The notes beneath the pieces were generated by a model. It was not told the origin of the DNA and made no database searches. It worked only from the letters and a program-made list of their open reading frames with translations. 53,005 nt of DNA from an uncultured Rhodospirillales bacterium (GTDB lineage: Bacteria; Pseudomonadota; Alphaproteobacteria; ATCC43930; CGMCC-115725), in assembly GCA_903822185.1 (NCBI GenBank), contig CAIJOA010000005.1, positions 1-53,005 of the forward strand. Reading direction: 5' to 3'. Every line of letters begins with the position of its first letter. Position 1 is the first letter of the stretch. Both the position numbers and the translations under genes were made by a program. Shown here piece after piece: positions 25,154 to 34,594 of the stretch.

Positions 25154-28100
25154 TTATTGAAGCTGACGGCCCAGCGCGTTGCCGAGCACAAGATAAAGCT
25201 TGCCGACATCAGCGGTCACGAACGTCGCGCCCATCACGTCGGCACGATCGACCGCGCGCGCTTGCGCCAAGAGCTGCTCGAATTGATCCATGTAGCGCAG
25301 CGCCTGTTCGCGGAAGGCTGAATCGGTTTCGAACTTGTCCTTGATCACCGCACTGCTCTGGCGTTCCTGAAGCTGCAGGATGTAGCGGGCAAAGACACCG
25401 CGTTCGCCACTGTGGAACCGCTTCCAAATCGTATCGGGCACCGGCTGATCGAGCACGCGCGCCAGATCGACCGAGAGCGATTGCAGTGTCTCGATGATGA
25501 AGGTCGCCGATTTGAGGAACGCGTCCTGCTGATTGCTTTGCGCCTGATCGCGCATCCGCTGCGCGATTTCGGCGGCATCGCCCGCTGCCTTGAGGAAGGA
25601 CTGCGTCTGCGCACGAAAGAGTTCGCTCGCTTCTTGCGCCCGTCCGCCGGCTTGTTCCGCCGCACCGACCAGCGACGTCGATTGACGGTGATAGATCTCG
25701 GTGATGTCGCGCAGCCGTTCGACCGCGAGGTCCGTCGCAACATTGAGTTCAGCGGCCTGTTCCCGCAACACGCCGCGCGCCGTATCGAGACGCGTATTCG
25801 CCTGTTCCAGCAAGCCGTTGAATTCGAGAATTTGGCGTTCCACTAAACTGGCCGCATCGTCGCGATGCTCAGTCATCGCATCGGCGGCCGACGAGAAATT
25901 GCTGATCTGTTCGCGGGCGGCATCGCCCAATTCCTGCAGCCGCTTTGACACCGCACCGGTCGCATCGGCAATCGCGCCGAAATGTTCGTTGAGCACCGTG
26001 CGCGCGCTTTGCACGCGCCCGACGGTCTGTTCAACACTCGTCGAAAGATCCTGAACCTGTTGGCGGAAGATCGTCCCGGCCTCGCGCATCGTTGCGCCCG
26101 CAGCATCGCCGGCAGCACCGAGACCGATGCTGGTTTCATCGAACTGTTTGGCCAATTCGAGAATTTGCGTGCTGGCCCGTTCGGCAGCGAGATCGACGCG
26201 TTGCGCCTGATCCAACATCGCCGCAGCGCCTTCGGTCGTGCGCAGCACAGCCTGCGCGCTTGCATCTTCGATCATGCGGCTGCGATCGGCATAGAGATTG
26301 GCGATTTCGACGGCGCGTGCCGCCGATCCATCCGCCGCCTCGCGCATGGCGCCGACGCCGGTTTGCAACGTCGTATGAATACCGGTGCCAAGCGTCGTCA
26401 CCGTTTCCGCTGCCTTGCCCAGTTCGGTGATCTGGCGTTCCAGCAGCGAGCCCAACGTTTCCGACTGAACCCCGACGCGTTGCGCCGCTTCGAACACGCG
26501 CTGCACATGACCGTCGAGCGCGCCGTTGACGGTTGCGGCCCGTTCGATCGCGTCAGCCGACACGCGCGCGAGCAGATCAACTTGCTGCTGCAGAAGGACA
26601 CGGGTTTCGCCAGTTTCCGTTTCGAGTGTGCCGCGTGCATTGTTGAAATGCGCGACCTCTTGCGCGAAGGCATCGTGAAGCTGCTCGACTTGAAGACCGA
26701 TCTGCGTCCCGGCTTCGCGCAGATTCGAGACCTCGCCGGCGAGAATATGCGACACGCTTTCGAGCCGCGTCTTCGCTTCGTCGGCAACCGAGGTCAGATC
26801 GCCTATCTGACCCCGCACGCCTTCGCCGGCTTGGTGCATCATCGCCGCGGCCTGGGTCGTCGCCGATTGCAGATTGCCGATTACCGTGATCGCGGAATCG
26901 CTCGCTGCCGTAATCGTCCGGCCGCTATCGCCCAAGGCATCCATCGCCGCACGTACTTGCTGCGCGCTTTGATCGGACGCCGCCGTCACACCTTGCGCGA
27001 GGCCTTCGACCGAGGCGCGAACACGCGCCACACTGCCTTCGACCGTCGCGGCCATATCCTGCCCGTAGCGTATGACCTCGCCGGCGGTTTCGGAGGCACG
27101 GCCTTCGAAACTCAGCAAGGCCTCGCGCAGCCGCGCCGATCCGCTTTGCGCCGCCGCTGTCGCATGCTCTTCGAGGCCCGACATGGCATCGCGCAGCCGC
27201 GCAACGACGGCTTCGAAACTCGTCGCCGTTTCCGCCGCGCGGTTGTCGAACGCGCTCAGTGCGTCACGGAACCGCGCCGTACCACCTTCGGCTGCAATGG
27301 CCGCACCGTTTTCCAATTCGTTCATCGCGATGCGCAGCCGCGCGATAACCGTCTCGATATTCGCGGCGCTATCGGCGGCGCGGCCTTCAAAGCTCGCCAG
27401 CGCATCGCGGAAGCGTGCCGTGCCGCCTTCGGCGGTGAGGGCGGCGCTTTGCTCCATCGCTTCCATCGCGCCGCGGATACGGCCGCCGACGGCGTCCAAG
27501 ATGGTCGAGCTTTGCGCCGCTCGCCCTTCGAAGTCGGCCAGGGTCTCGCGTACGCGCGCGGCGCCTTTTTCGGCGGCTGCGGCAGCGGTTTCCTCGAGAC
27601 CGCTCAAAGCATTGCGCGCTTGCGCGATGCTGGTCTCGACGGCATTCGACATCGCTTCGGCGCGTTGAACCAGCGCTACCTGCGCTTGGGCTGCGCTGTC
27701 TTCGAGGCCGCCCATCGCGACACGGGCGCGCGCGATGCTGCCCTCGACGGCGCCGGCCATGTCCTCGCCGCGTTGCGACAAGGCTGCTTGTGCTTGCGCC
27801 GCGCTCTCATCGAGGCTGCCCATGACGCCCCGCACCTGTGCGATGCTGCCTTCGACGGCGCGTGTCATGTCTTCGCCGCGTTGCATCAGCGCGACTTGCG
27901 CCTGCATCGCGCGGTCTTCGAGACCGCCCATCGCCATCCGTGCCTGTTCGAGGCTGGCGGCAATCCCATCCGCCAAGTCTTCGCCGCGCCGGACCAAAGC
28001 GGCATGCGTCTGCGCCGCGCTATCTTCCAACGTGCCCATGACGGTGCGGAGTTCGGCGATGCCGCTTTCGGCCGCGGACGCCGCGGTCTGGCCAAGCGAT

Positions 28101-29536
28101 CCCAACAAGGCATCGATCCGCGCCGTGCCCTGCACCGCGGCCGTGATGATCTCTTCGCTACGTTGCGCCAATTCACGCGCCGTTGCCGCCGCGCCGGCTT
28201 CGATACCGGAGACGGTTTCGCGCATCCTGCCCGCGCTTGCGTCCGCCGTCGCCGCGGCTTGTTCGCTGGCGGCGGCCATCGCGGCGAGTTGCGTGCGCAT
28301 CTGCTCGCTGGCGCCCTCGATATGAACGCCGCCCTGACGAGCCGCCGACATCACCGCTTCGGCCTGGCTGGCAAAGCCGACCCCGATTTCGCGCAGACGA
28401 GCCAGCGCTTCGCCGGCCACCGTCGCGAGATTCTGCGCCTGCCCTGCCATCGCGGCATTGGCGAGTTCGGTCTGGCGGATGGTTTCGTGCGACCGTTCGT
28501 TGAAATTCACGCCGGTCGCATCGAGTTGCGCGCCAACCTGTTCGGCGCGGGTGACGGCGTGGTTTGCCGCGCCAAGCAAAGCTTCGGTTTCGTTGCGCAA
28601 CAAGGAGCTGGCGCGTTCCGACGAACCCAGCGTTTCGCGAGCCACCACATCCATCCGTGCGCCGGCATCGGCAAGGAACTGCTCGACGGCGGCGCGATGA
28701 GCCGAAAGCCGCTCCATACCGCTATCGCCGGCGGCCGCGATCTGCGTGCTCAGCGCGGATGTCTGCATCGTCAGCCGTTCGGCGACCGCAGCGATCTCAC
28801 GCGAGACGCGATCACTTGCGCCGTCGAATTGCCCGACCGCGCCCAAGGCGGCTTGGCTGATCGCATCGCTGATACCGCGGCCCAAAGCTTCGGCGCGTTC
28901 GATCACCCGCCCGCTCGAGGCTTCGATCGCGCGATCAACGGCCTGCTGCACCGAGGCGACATGGGCACGCAGCAGATCGGTCGCCGCCGTCAGGTCGCGG
29001 CCGGCGACGCGTTGGATCGTCAGGCACTGCTCTGCGAGACTCTGCGTGAGTGTCCCAAGCGGCGCGACGGCGGCGGCAATATCGCCGCGCACATACTCGG
29101 CCCGCTCGACCGCGGCATTGACGCTGCTAACCGCCTCGGCGACGACAGCACCGAGACTGTCAGTCACCGCCTTCAGACGGGAAGCCGTCGATTCGCCGGC
29201 GGCATTAAGTTCATCGAGCTGACGATGGATGGAACTGAGCGCCTCCTGCGTGCGCTCATCGACGCGCAGGGGGGCAACCTGAATGCGCTCGACCTGTTGG
29301 ACGATCCGGGCCGACACCCGTTCGAGCTGCGCCGAGCGTTCATGAGCGGTGAGGATGCCCCAGACCGCGGCGATCGGCAGCACGACGGCCAGGAGGACCA
29401 GCGCGATCTCGTGCGGCAACAGCGATTGCAGCACGTCCCAGCCGACGAAGAAGGTGATGTAGCTGACGCAGACAGCGATCCAGAACGCGGCAAAGATCGG
29501 CCCAGAAACAAAGCGACTCGAAAAACGAAAGACCAA
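25154..29536 (-). CDS. Giant membrane-anchored helical repeat protein
   Basis: A 1460-residue protein with two N-terminal membrane helices (about 12-33 and 44-62) and then nearly 1400 residues of Ala/Gln/Glu/Arg-rich helix. Residues about 500-830 hold two exact repeat classes: four units of 36 residues starting with MGxLEDSAAQ, then four of 47 starting with AMxxLEE and containing ARFRDALxxFEGRA. The last 130 residues (from about FLKSATFIIETLQSLSVD to the end, with WKRFHSGERGVFAR) are not repetitive and look like a conserved globular end. Two N-terminal membrane helices with a long coiled coil recall the Caulobacter polar protein TipN, but homology is not shown. A polar scaffold or envelope organiser is inferred. 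Other names for such proteins in databases (kinesin-like, apolipoprotein-like) reflect composition only. Confidence 0.78.
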   Translation of the reverse strand: MVFRFSSRFVSGPIFAAFWIAVCVSYITFFVGWDVLQSLLPHEIALVLLAVVLPIAAVWGILTAHERSAQLERVSARIVQQVERIQVAPLRVDERTQEALSSIHRQLDELNAAGESTASRLKAVTDSLGAVVAEAVSSVNAAVERAEYVRGDIAAAVAPLGTLTQSLAEQCLTIQRVAGRDLTAATDLLRAHVASVQQAVDRAIEASSGRVIERAEALGRGISDAISQAALGAVGQFDGASDRVSREIAAVAERLTMQTSALSTQIAAAGDSGMERLSAHRAAVEQFLADAGARMDVVARETLGSSERASSLLRNETEALLGAANHAVTRAEQVGAQLDATGVNFNERSHETIRQTELANAAMAGQAQNLATVAGEALARLREIGVGFASQAEAVMSAARQGGVHIEGASEQMRTQLAAMAAASEQAAATADASAGRMRETVSGIEAGAAATARELAQRSEEIITAAVQGTARIDALLGSLGQTAASAAESGIAELRTVMGTLEDSAAQTHAALVRRGEDLADGIAASLEQARMAMGGLEDRAMQAQVALMQRGEDMTRAVEGSIAQVRGVMGSLDESAAQAQAALSQRGEDMAGAVEGSIARARVAMGGLEDSAAQAQVALVQRAEAMSNAVETSIAQARNALSGLEETAAAAAEKGAARVRETLADFEGRAAQSSTILDAVGGRIRGAMEAMEQSAALTAEGGTARFRDALASFEGRAADSAANIETVIARLRIAMNELENGAAIAAEGGTARFRDALSAFDNRAAETATSFEAVVARLRDAMSGLEEHATAAAQSGSARLREALLSFEGRASETAGEVIRYGQDMAATVEGSVARVRASVEGLAQGVTAASDQSAQQVRAAMDALGDSGRTITAASDSAITVIGNLQSATTQAAAMMHQAGEGVRGQIGDLTSVADEAKTRLESVSHILAGEVSNLREAGTQIGLQVEQLHDAFAQEVAHFNNARGTLETETGETRVLLQQQVDLLARVSADAIERAATVNGALDGHVQRVFEAAQRVGVQSETLGSLLERQITELGKAAETVTTLGTGIHTTLQTGVGAMREAADGSAARAVEIANLYADRSRMIEDASAQAVLRTTEGAAAMLDQAQRVDLAAERASTQILELAKQFDETSIGLGAAGDAAGATMREAGTIFRQQVQDLSTSVEQTVGRVQSARTVLNEHFGAIADATGAVSKRLQELGDAAREQISNFSSAADAMTEHRDDAASLVERQILEFNGLLEQANTRLDTARGVLREQAAELNVATDLAVERLRDITEIYHRQSTSLVGAAEQAGGRAQEASELFRAQTQSFLKAAGDAAEIAQRMRDQAQSNQQDAFLKSATFIIETLQSLSVDLARVLDQPVPDTIWKRFHSGERGVFARYILQLQERQSSAVIKDKFETDSAFREQALRYMDQFEQLLAQARAVDRADVMGATFVTADVGKLYLVLGNALGRQLQ
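27047..28039 (-). repeat. In-frame tandem repeats: 4 x 108 bp then 4 x 141 bp
   Basis: Inside the giant gene, the 108-bp units begin (minus strand) at 28039, 27931, 27823 and 27715; the 141-bp units begin at 27610, 27469, 27328 and 27187, the last being more diverged. Spacing is exact to the base. Both lengths keep the reading frame (36 and 47 codons). They look like serial internal duplications. Confidence 0.85.
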
Positions 29537-29671
29537 CAGCCGCTCCCCTATAGGCGTCTAGACAAGAGAGTCGCTTATCCTTCGCGGGGCGTCAATCGAG
29601 AGCAGGGATTTTGCGCGTCTTTCGCCTTAAATACGGCATCGGCGAGGACAGATGGCGTTGGCGACTCGGTC

Positions 29672-29854
29672 CTAACGCTTGAACAGGGCTTCGGCGCCGC
29701 CGCGCTGCTTGCGCTTAGCAGCGATGTCGTCTCGCGCCCGGACGATCTCCGCTTCGAGATCGGCGATATAGGCCTCCAGTTCGGCGATCGACATCGGCGA
29801 CAGGTCGCGCAATTTAGCCGGCTTGTTCCGGGGTTCCAGTTCGTCGTCTTCCAA
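29672..29854 (-). CDS. DUF1192 family protein
   Basis: A 60-residue acidic/basic protein starting with TTG at 29854. The core MSIAELEAYIADLEAEIVR is one amphipathic helix, followed by AKRKQRGGAEALFKR, as in the alphaproteobacterial DUF1192 family. It is divergent from the quinone oxidoreductase gene, an arrangement I know from other alphaproteobacteria. Function unknown. Confidence 0.85.
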   Translation of the reverse strand: MEDDELEPRNKPAKLRDLSPMSIAELEAYIADLEAEIVRARDDIAAKRKQRGGAEALFKR

Positions 29855-29940
29855 GTGTCTCGTCTCCCGCGCAGCGTTGCCAGTCTGGCGCGACCAAGCT
29901 AGACGTGCAATCCATCCGCGACGCCAAAGGAGCAGCTTCC

Positions 29941-30939
29941 ATGGCCCTTCCGACCACCATTACCGCGATCGAGATTTCCACGCCGGGCGGTCCCGAGGTG
30001 TTGAAACCGATCACCCGTCCGATGCTCTCGCCGGCGGTGGGCGAAGTGCTGATCGCGGTCGCGGCGGCGGGCGTCAATCGTCCCGACGCCCTGCAGCGCA
30101 AAGGCCATTACCCGCCCCCGCCGGGTGCATCCGACATTCCGGGCCTCGAAATCGCCGGTACGGTCGCCGCGATCGGCTTGGGCGTCCATCACCTCAAGGT
30201 CGGCGACGAAGTCTGCGCCCTGGTCGCCGGTGGTGGCTATGCCAATTACTGCGTCGCGCCCGAACCGCAATGCCTGCCCGTCCCGAAGGGCTTCAGCATG
30301 GTCGAAGCGGCGGCGCTGCCCGAAACCTTCTTCACCGTCTGGCACAATGTCTTCGAGCGCGGCCATTTGCGCGCCGGCGAATCCTTTTTGGTCCATGGCG
30401 GATCGAGCGGCATCGGCACCGTCGCTATCCAGCTTGCCAAAGCGTTCGGCGCGGGCGCGATCTTCGCCACCGCGGGCAGCCGCGACAAATGCAACGCTTG
30501 CGAGAAACTGGGCGCGACCCGGGGCATCGATTACAAGCACGAAGACTTCGCCCAGGTCGTCAAAGAGGCGACCGCCAATCGCGGCGTCGATGTCATCCTC
30601 GACATGATCGGCGGCGAATATATCCATAAGAACCTTAGCATCCTCGCGGTCGAGGGGCGGCATGTCAGCATCGCCACCCAGCGCGGCGTCACGGCCGAGG
30701 TCAATTTCGTCCAGATCATGGGCAAGCGCCTGACCCTGACCGGGTCGGGCCTCCGCCCCCGCAGCGTCGAGGAAAAAGGCGCCATGGCGGCGGCCTTGCT
30801 GCAAAAGGTCTGGCCGTTGCTGGACGCGGGCAAGGTCAAGCCGGTGATCTTCCGGACTTTCCCCCTGGCCGACGCTGCCGGCGCCCACCAACTGCTGGAA
30901 ACCTCGTCCCATATCGGCAAGATCGTGCTGTCGGTCTAG
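29941..30939 (+). CDS. NAD(P)H:quinone oxidoreductase (PIG3/QOR type)
   Basis: A 332-residue zinc-free medium-chain dehydrogenase/reductase. GVNRPDALQRKGHYPPPPG (45-63) is typical of the PIG3-like quinone oxidoreductases, GGSSGIGTVAIQLAKAFGA (153-171) binds NADPH, and IDYKHEDF and LDMIGGEY follow the family. It probably reduces quinones or conjugated carbonyls. ATG at 29941 is chosen because it gives the family N-terminus; the frame is open 12 codons further. Divergent from DUF1192; TrcR follows after 99 bp. Confidence 0.88.
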   Translation: MALPTTITAIEISTPGGPEVLKPITRPMLSPAVGEVLIAVAAAGVNRPDALQRKGHYPPPPGASDIPGLEIAGTVAAIGLGVHHLKVGDEVCALVAGGGYANYCVAPEPQCLPVPKGFSMVEAAALPETFFTVWHNVFERGHLRAGESFLVHGGSSGIGTVAIQLAKAFGAGAIFATAGSRDKCNACEKLGATRGIDYKHEDFAQVVKEATANRGVDVILDMIGGEYIHKNLSILAVEGRHVSIATQRGVTAEVNFVQIMGKRLTLTGSGLRPRSVEEKGAMAAALLQKVWPLLDAGKVKPVIFRTFPLADAAGAHQLLETSSHIGKIVLSV

Positions 30940-31038
30940 GTTTTCCGCCCTTCCCAGGGGCTGCGCGAGGGACTATATAGCCAGACATCACCCAAATGAT
31001 GTTCGCGCTTGCGCGCCCTCGCGACCGGGGAAGGAACT

Positions 31039-31647
31039 ATGACGCTACCATTGATGCCGAAAGCCACTGCCGTCTGGCTGGTGGAGCATACCTCGCTCAG
31101 CTTCGACCAGATCGGCGACTTTTGTGGCCTACATGCGCTCGAAGTCCAAGCCATTGCCGACGGTGAAGTCGCCGTGCAGATGCAGGGCCTCGATCCTGTC
31201 GCCAACGGCCAGCTGACGCTCGAAGAAATCGAACGCTGCCAGAAAGATCCGGCGACCCGCTTGGTAATCTCGAAAGAGGCGCACCCGGTCGAGTTGGTGA
31301 AGCATAAGGGTCCGCGTTACACCCCGATCGCCAAGCGCCAGGACAAGCCCGATGCGATCTCGTGGCTGATCAAGAATCATCCCGAACTGAGCGACGGCCA
31401 GGTTTCGAAGCTTGTCGGCACGACCAAGCCGACGATCCATGCCGTGCGCGACCGCAGCCATTGGAACTCGACCAACATCAAACCGCGTCATCCGGTGGCG
31501 TTGGGTCTCTGCAACATGGAGATGCTGGAAGCCGCCGTCACCCGCGCCAATCGCGGCAAGAAGCGCGCCGAAGGCGATGGCCCGCTGGTGAAGCCGCCGA
31601 CGCTCGAAGACGTCGCCGGCAGCAGCAACGAAGACGTCGCCCCTTAA
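31039..31647 (+). CDS. trcR: Cell-cycle regulator TrcR (DUF1013)
   Basis: A 202-residue DNA-binding regulator found throughout alphaproteobacteria. The start MTLPLMPKATAVWLVEHT, the HTH-like FDQIGDFCGLHALEVQAI (about 20-38), and the second part SWLIKNHPELSDGQVSKLVG with TKPTIHAVRDRSHWN are diagnostic. ATG at 31039 follows GAAGGA. It is a single gene ending 3 bp before the facing acyl-CoA synthetase stop. Role in cell-cycle transcription is known from the family; targets here are unknown. Confidence 0.9.
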   Translation: MTLPLMPKATAVWLVEHTSLSFDQIGDFCGLHALEVQAIADGEVAVQMQGLDPVANGQLTLEEIERCQKDPATRLVISKEAHPVELVKHKGPRYTPIAKRQDKPDAISWLIKNHPELSDGQVSKLVGTTKPTIHAVRDRSHWNSTNIKPRHPVALGLCNMEMLEAAVTRANRGKKRAEGDGPLVKPPTLEDVAGSSNEDVAP

Positions 31648-31650
31648 GTT

Positions 31651-33555
31651 TTAGAGCTTGGCTTTCGCCAGGCCGACCGACCGCAGATAGTCGGTGATCT
31701 CGTCGAGCACGGCGGGATCATCGATCGTCGCGGGAACTTTATAAGTCTCGCCATCCGCGATCGCGCGCATCGTGCCGCGCAATGTTTTTCCCGATCGCGT
31801 TTTCGGCAAACGTTTCACCACCATCGCCAGCTTGAAACTTGCCACCGGGCCGATGCGCGCGCGCACCAGCGCGACGACATCTTCGGCAACAGTCGCGTGA
31901 CCGGTCTTCGCGCCCGCTTTCAAAACCAGCAAACCCAACGGTACTTGCCCTTTCAGCGCATCGGCGACGCCGATCACCGCGCATTCGGCGACATCGGGAT
32001 GCGCCGACAGCACTTCTTCCATCGCGCCGGTCGAAAGCCGATGGCCAGCGACATTGATGATGTCGTCGGTGCGGGTCATGACGAAAACATAGCCGTCTTC
32101 GTCGATGAAGCCGGCGTCGGCGGTGCTGTAATAACCGGGATAATCGGTCAGATAGGCTTGGATGTAACGGGCATCCGCTTGCCATAGCGTCGGCGAGCAG
32201 CCCGGCGGGAGCGGCAGCTTCATACACAGCGCACCGATCTCACCTGGCTTCACCGCCGCGTTGTCGGGTCCCAGAACTTGCAGATCGTAACCGGGCACGA
32301 CCCGGGTCGCGGAACCATGCTTCACTGGTTGCACGCCGAGCCCGACGCAATTGGCGCTGACCGGCCAGCCGGTTTCGGTTTGCCACCAATGATCGATCAC
32401 CGGGCGCTGCAGATGATGCTCTGCCCATTGCACCGTCGCGGGATCGGCCCGCTCGCCGGCAAGAAACAAGGTACGGAATTTCGAGAGATCATACTGGCGG
32501 ATGAAAGTGCCGTCGGGATCGTCGCGGCGGATCGCGCGAAACGCGGTCGGCGCGGTGAACAAGGCCGTCACGCCATGTTCGGCGATGACACGCCAGTAAG
32601 CGCCGGCATCGGGTGTGCCGACCGGCTTGCCCTCGAACAGCACCGTCGTGCAGCCGCAGAGCAGCGGCGCATAAACGATATACGAATGACCGACGACCCA
32701 ACCGACATCGGATGCGGCGAAGAACACCTCGCCCGGTTTGACGCCGTAGATGTTTTCCATCGACCACTGCAGCGCGACGGCATGACCGCCATTGTCGCGC
32801 ACGATGCCTTTCGGCTGTCCGGTCGTGCCGGACGTATAAAGGATATAAAGCGGATCGGTCGCTTCGACCATGACGCAATCGGCCGGCGTGGCTTTGCCGA
32901 CCAATTCATGCCAATCGTGATCGCGGCCGGCGACGAGTGCGCAAGGATGTTGCGGCCGCTGCAGAACAACCGTCGCACCGGGTTTGTGCTGCGCCAATTC
33001 GATCGCCTGATCGAGCAGCGGCTTATAGGCGACGATGCGGCCGGGCTCGATGCCGCAGGAACCCGCCAGGATGACTTTGGGTTTCGCATCGTCGATACGC
33101 GCCGCCAGTTCGGGCGCGGCAAAGCCGCCGAAGACGACCGAATGAACCGCACCGATCCGTGCGCAGGCGAGAAACGCCATCACCGTTTCCGGCACCATCG
33201 GCATATAGATCAAGACGCGATCGCCGCGCGTGACGCCAAGACTTTGCAGCGCACCGGCCAGCTTCGCGACCTCGTCGCGTAACGCGCGATAGCTGAACCG
33301 TTTGACGGTGCCCGTCATCGGGCTGTCGTAGATCAGCGCACATTGATCGGCCCGGCCGTTTTCGACATGACGGTCGAGCGCGTTCCAGCATGTGTTGAGA
33401 CGACCGCCGCGAAACCAGCGATAGAAGGGTGCATCGCTATCGTCGAGAAGCTTGTCCCAACGCCGTTCCCAATCGATGGCAACAGCCGCCTCACGCCAGA
33501 ATCCTTCGGGATCGGCGAGTGAGCGTCGATGCTCGTCGATTTGCCGGCTTGTCAT
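31651..33555 (-). CDS. prpE: Propionyl-CoA synthetase-like acyl-CoA synthetase
   Basis: A 634-residue adenylate-forming enzyme that activates short-chain acids to acyl-CoA. The P-loop TSGTTGQPKG (241-250), WWQTETGWP, YYSTADAGFIDEDGYVFVM, and the acetylatable catalytic Lys near 590 in RSGKTLRGTM are intact. The ATG at 33555 has GGGAGGAG upstream and fits the family N-terminus (DEHRRSLADPEGFW); the frame is open 25 codons further. It is not next to methylcitrate genes, so propionate is the likely but unproven substrate; acetate or acrylate are alternatives. Confidence 0.88.
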   Translation of the reverse strand: MTSRQIDEHRRSLADPEGFWREAAVAIDWERRWDKLLDDSDAPFYRWFRGGRLNTCWNALDRHVENGRADQCALIYDSPMTGTVKRFSYRALRDEVAKLAGALQSLGVTRGDRVLIYMPMVPETVMAFLACARIGAVHSVVFGGFAAPELAARIDDAKPKVILAGSCGIEPGRIVAYKPLLDQAIELAQHKPGATVVLQRPQHPCALVAGRDHDWHELVGKATPADCVMVEATDPLYILYTSGTTGQPKGIVRDNGGHAVALQWSMENIYGVKPGEVFFAASDVGWVVGHSYIVYAPLLCGCTTVLFEGKPVGTPDAGAYWRVIAEHGVTALFTAPTAFRAIRRDDPDGTFIRQYDLSKFRTLFLAGERADPATVQWAEHHLQRPVIDHWWQTETGWPVSANCVGLGVQPVKHGSATRVVPGYDLQVLGPDNAAVKPGEIGALCMKLPLPPGCSPTLWQADARYIQAYLTDYPGYYSTADAGFIDEDGYVFVMTRTDDIINVAGHRLSTGAMEEVLSAHPDVAECAVIGVADALKGQVPLGLLVLKAGAKTGHATVAEDVVALVRARIGPVASFKLAMVVKRLPKTRSGKTLRGTMRAIADGETYKVPATIDDPAVLDEITDYLRSVGLAKAKL

Positions 33556-33711
33556 GGACGCACTCCTCCCTCGGCGGCTTTTGCGAATGGTGTCGCAAAA
33601 TGCCGCCGATGCCAAGAGAAGCTCACACAACGCCTATCTCTGCCGCGACGTAGCCGGCAAAGATTCTTGACAGAGATTATCCGCCCGCGTTCGGCGGGCG
33701 GTCGTCAGGAG

Positions 33712-33885
33712 CTAGTGACTGGAATGTTCCAGATGCACGATCGCATCTTTGATGCGCAGTTTTTTGCGCTTGAGATCGTTAATGGTTCCAAGGTCAGGCG
33801 AAGGGCGGCCGATTTCGCGGCCGATGACTTGTTCGAGACTACGATGTTGGGCCCGAAGATCTTCGATACGGTGTAATGAGGGCAT
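33712..33885 (-). CDS. DUF465 (YdcH-like) small protein
   Basis: A 57-residue protein found by translating the minus strand from ATG at 33885 to TAG at 33712. It starts MPSLHRIEDLRAQHRSLE and continues with DLKRKKLRIKDAIVHLE, the helical hairpin of the DUF465 family, with the usual LKRKKLxxKD core. The upstream GGGAGGT is a good ribosome binding site. A second, diverged DUF465 gene lies 1.2 kb to the right. Function unknown. The GC hairpin at about 33681-33701 just downstream may stop transcription. Confidence 0.88.
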   Translation of the reverse strand: MPSLHRIEDLRAQHRSLEQVIGREIGRPSPDLGTINDLKRKKLRIKDAIVHLEHSSH

Positions 33886-34009
33886 TGTACCTCCCGTAGC
33901 TTAAGATTGAGCAGACGGGCTATGCTAACCCCGATTGGACCAAGGCTCCAAGCGGGATTATGTTAACGGCGCGACTGATTGATATAACAACAGCGAAATA
34001 CATCGAAAA

Positions 34010-34594
34010 ATGAGTGAAACGCAGCGGATCGTCATCGGTATCAGCGGAGCCTCCGGGGTTATTTACGGAGTCCGACTTCTGCAAATCTTGAAGGATATGC
34101 CGGTCGAGACCCATCTCGTCATGAGCAAGGCCGCCGAAGTCACGCTCGCTTACGAGACCGACATGAAGGTCGCCGAGGTTAAGGCTCTCGCTGACGAGAA
34201 CCATAACATCGGCGATATGGCAGCATCGCTGTCCTCTGGCTCGTTCAAGACACTCGGCATGATCGTCGCGCCTTGTTCGGTCCGCAGCGTTGCCGAAATG
34301 GCGTCAGGCGTCACCACTTCGCTGCTGACGCGCGCTGCCGACGTCATTATGAAAGAGCGCCGACGTCTCGTGCTGATGGTGCGCGAGACGCCGCTGCATC
34401 TCGGCCATCTGCGCAACATGACGGCGCTGACCGAGATGGGCGCGATCATCGCCCCGCCGGTTCCGGCCTTCTATGCCCGGCCGAAGACTCTCGAAGACAT
34501 GATCGATCATAATCTCGGCCGCGTGCTCGATCTCTTCGGCCTCGACACCGGCAAGGTCCGGCGCTGGGGCGTCGAACCGGGGAAGATGCGTTAG
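34010..34594 (+). CDS. ubiX: Flavin prenyltransferase
   Basis: A 194-residue enzyme that adds a dimethylallyl group to FMN to make the prenylated cofactor of UbiD decarboxylases. GISGASGVIYGVRLL (10-24), MSKAAEVTL, GMIVAPCSVRSVAEMASG and MVRETPLHLGHLRNM are the family motifs. ubiD is not in the window. It may serve ubiquinone synthesis or an aromatic decarboxylase. The stop overlaps the stop of the facing gene by 4 bp. Confidence 0.93.
   Translation: MSETQRIVIGISGASGVIYGVRLLQILKDMPVETHLVMSKAAEVTLAYETDMKVAEVKALADENHNIGDMAASLSSGSFKTLGMIVAPCSVRSVAEMASGVTTSLLTRAADVIMKERRRLVLMVRETPLHLGHLRNMTALTEMGAIIAPPVPAFYARPKTLEDMIDHNLGRVLDLFGLDTGKVRRWGVEPGKMR

Noticed and set aside
25982-29902. A 1306-codon open frame on the plus strand opposite the giant repeat gene
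   Set aside because: It is the antisense shadow of an Ala/Arg-rich GC-rich gene: no membrane or domain logic, rich in Arg and His, no ribosome binding site; the minus-strand protein has membrane helices and ordered repeats.
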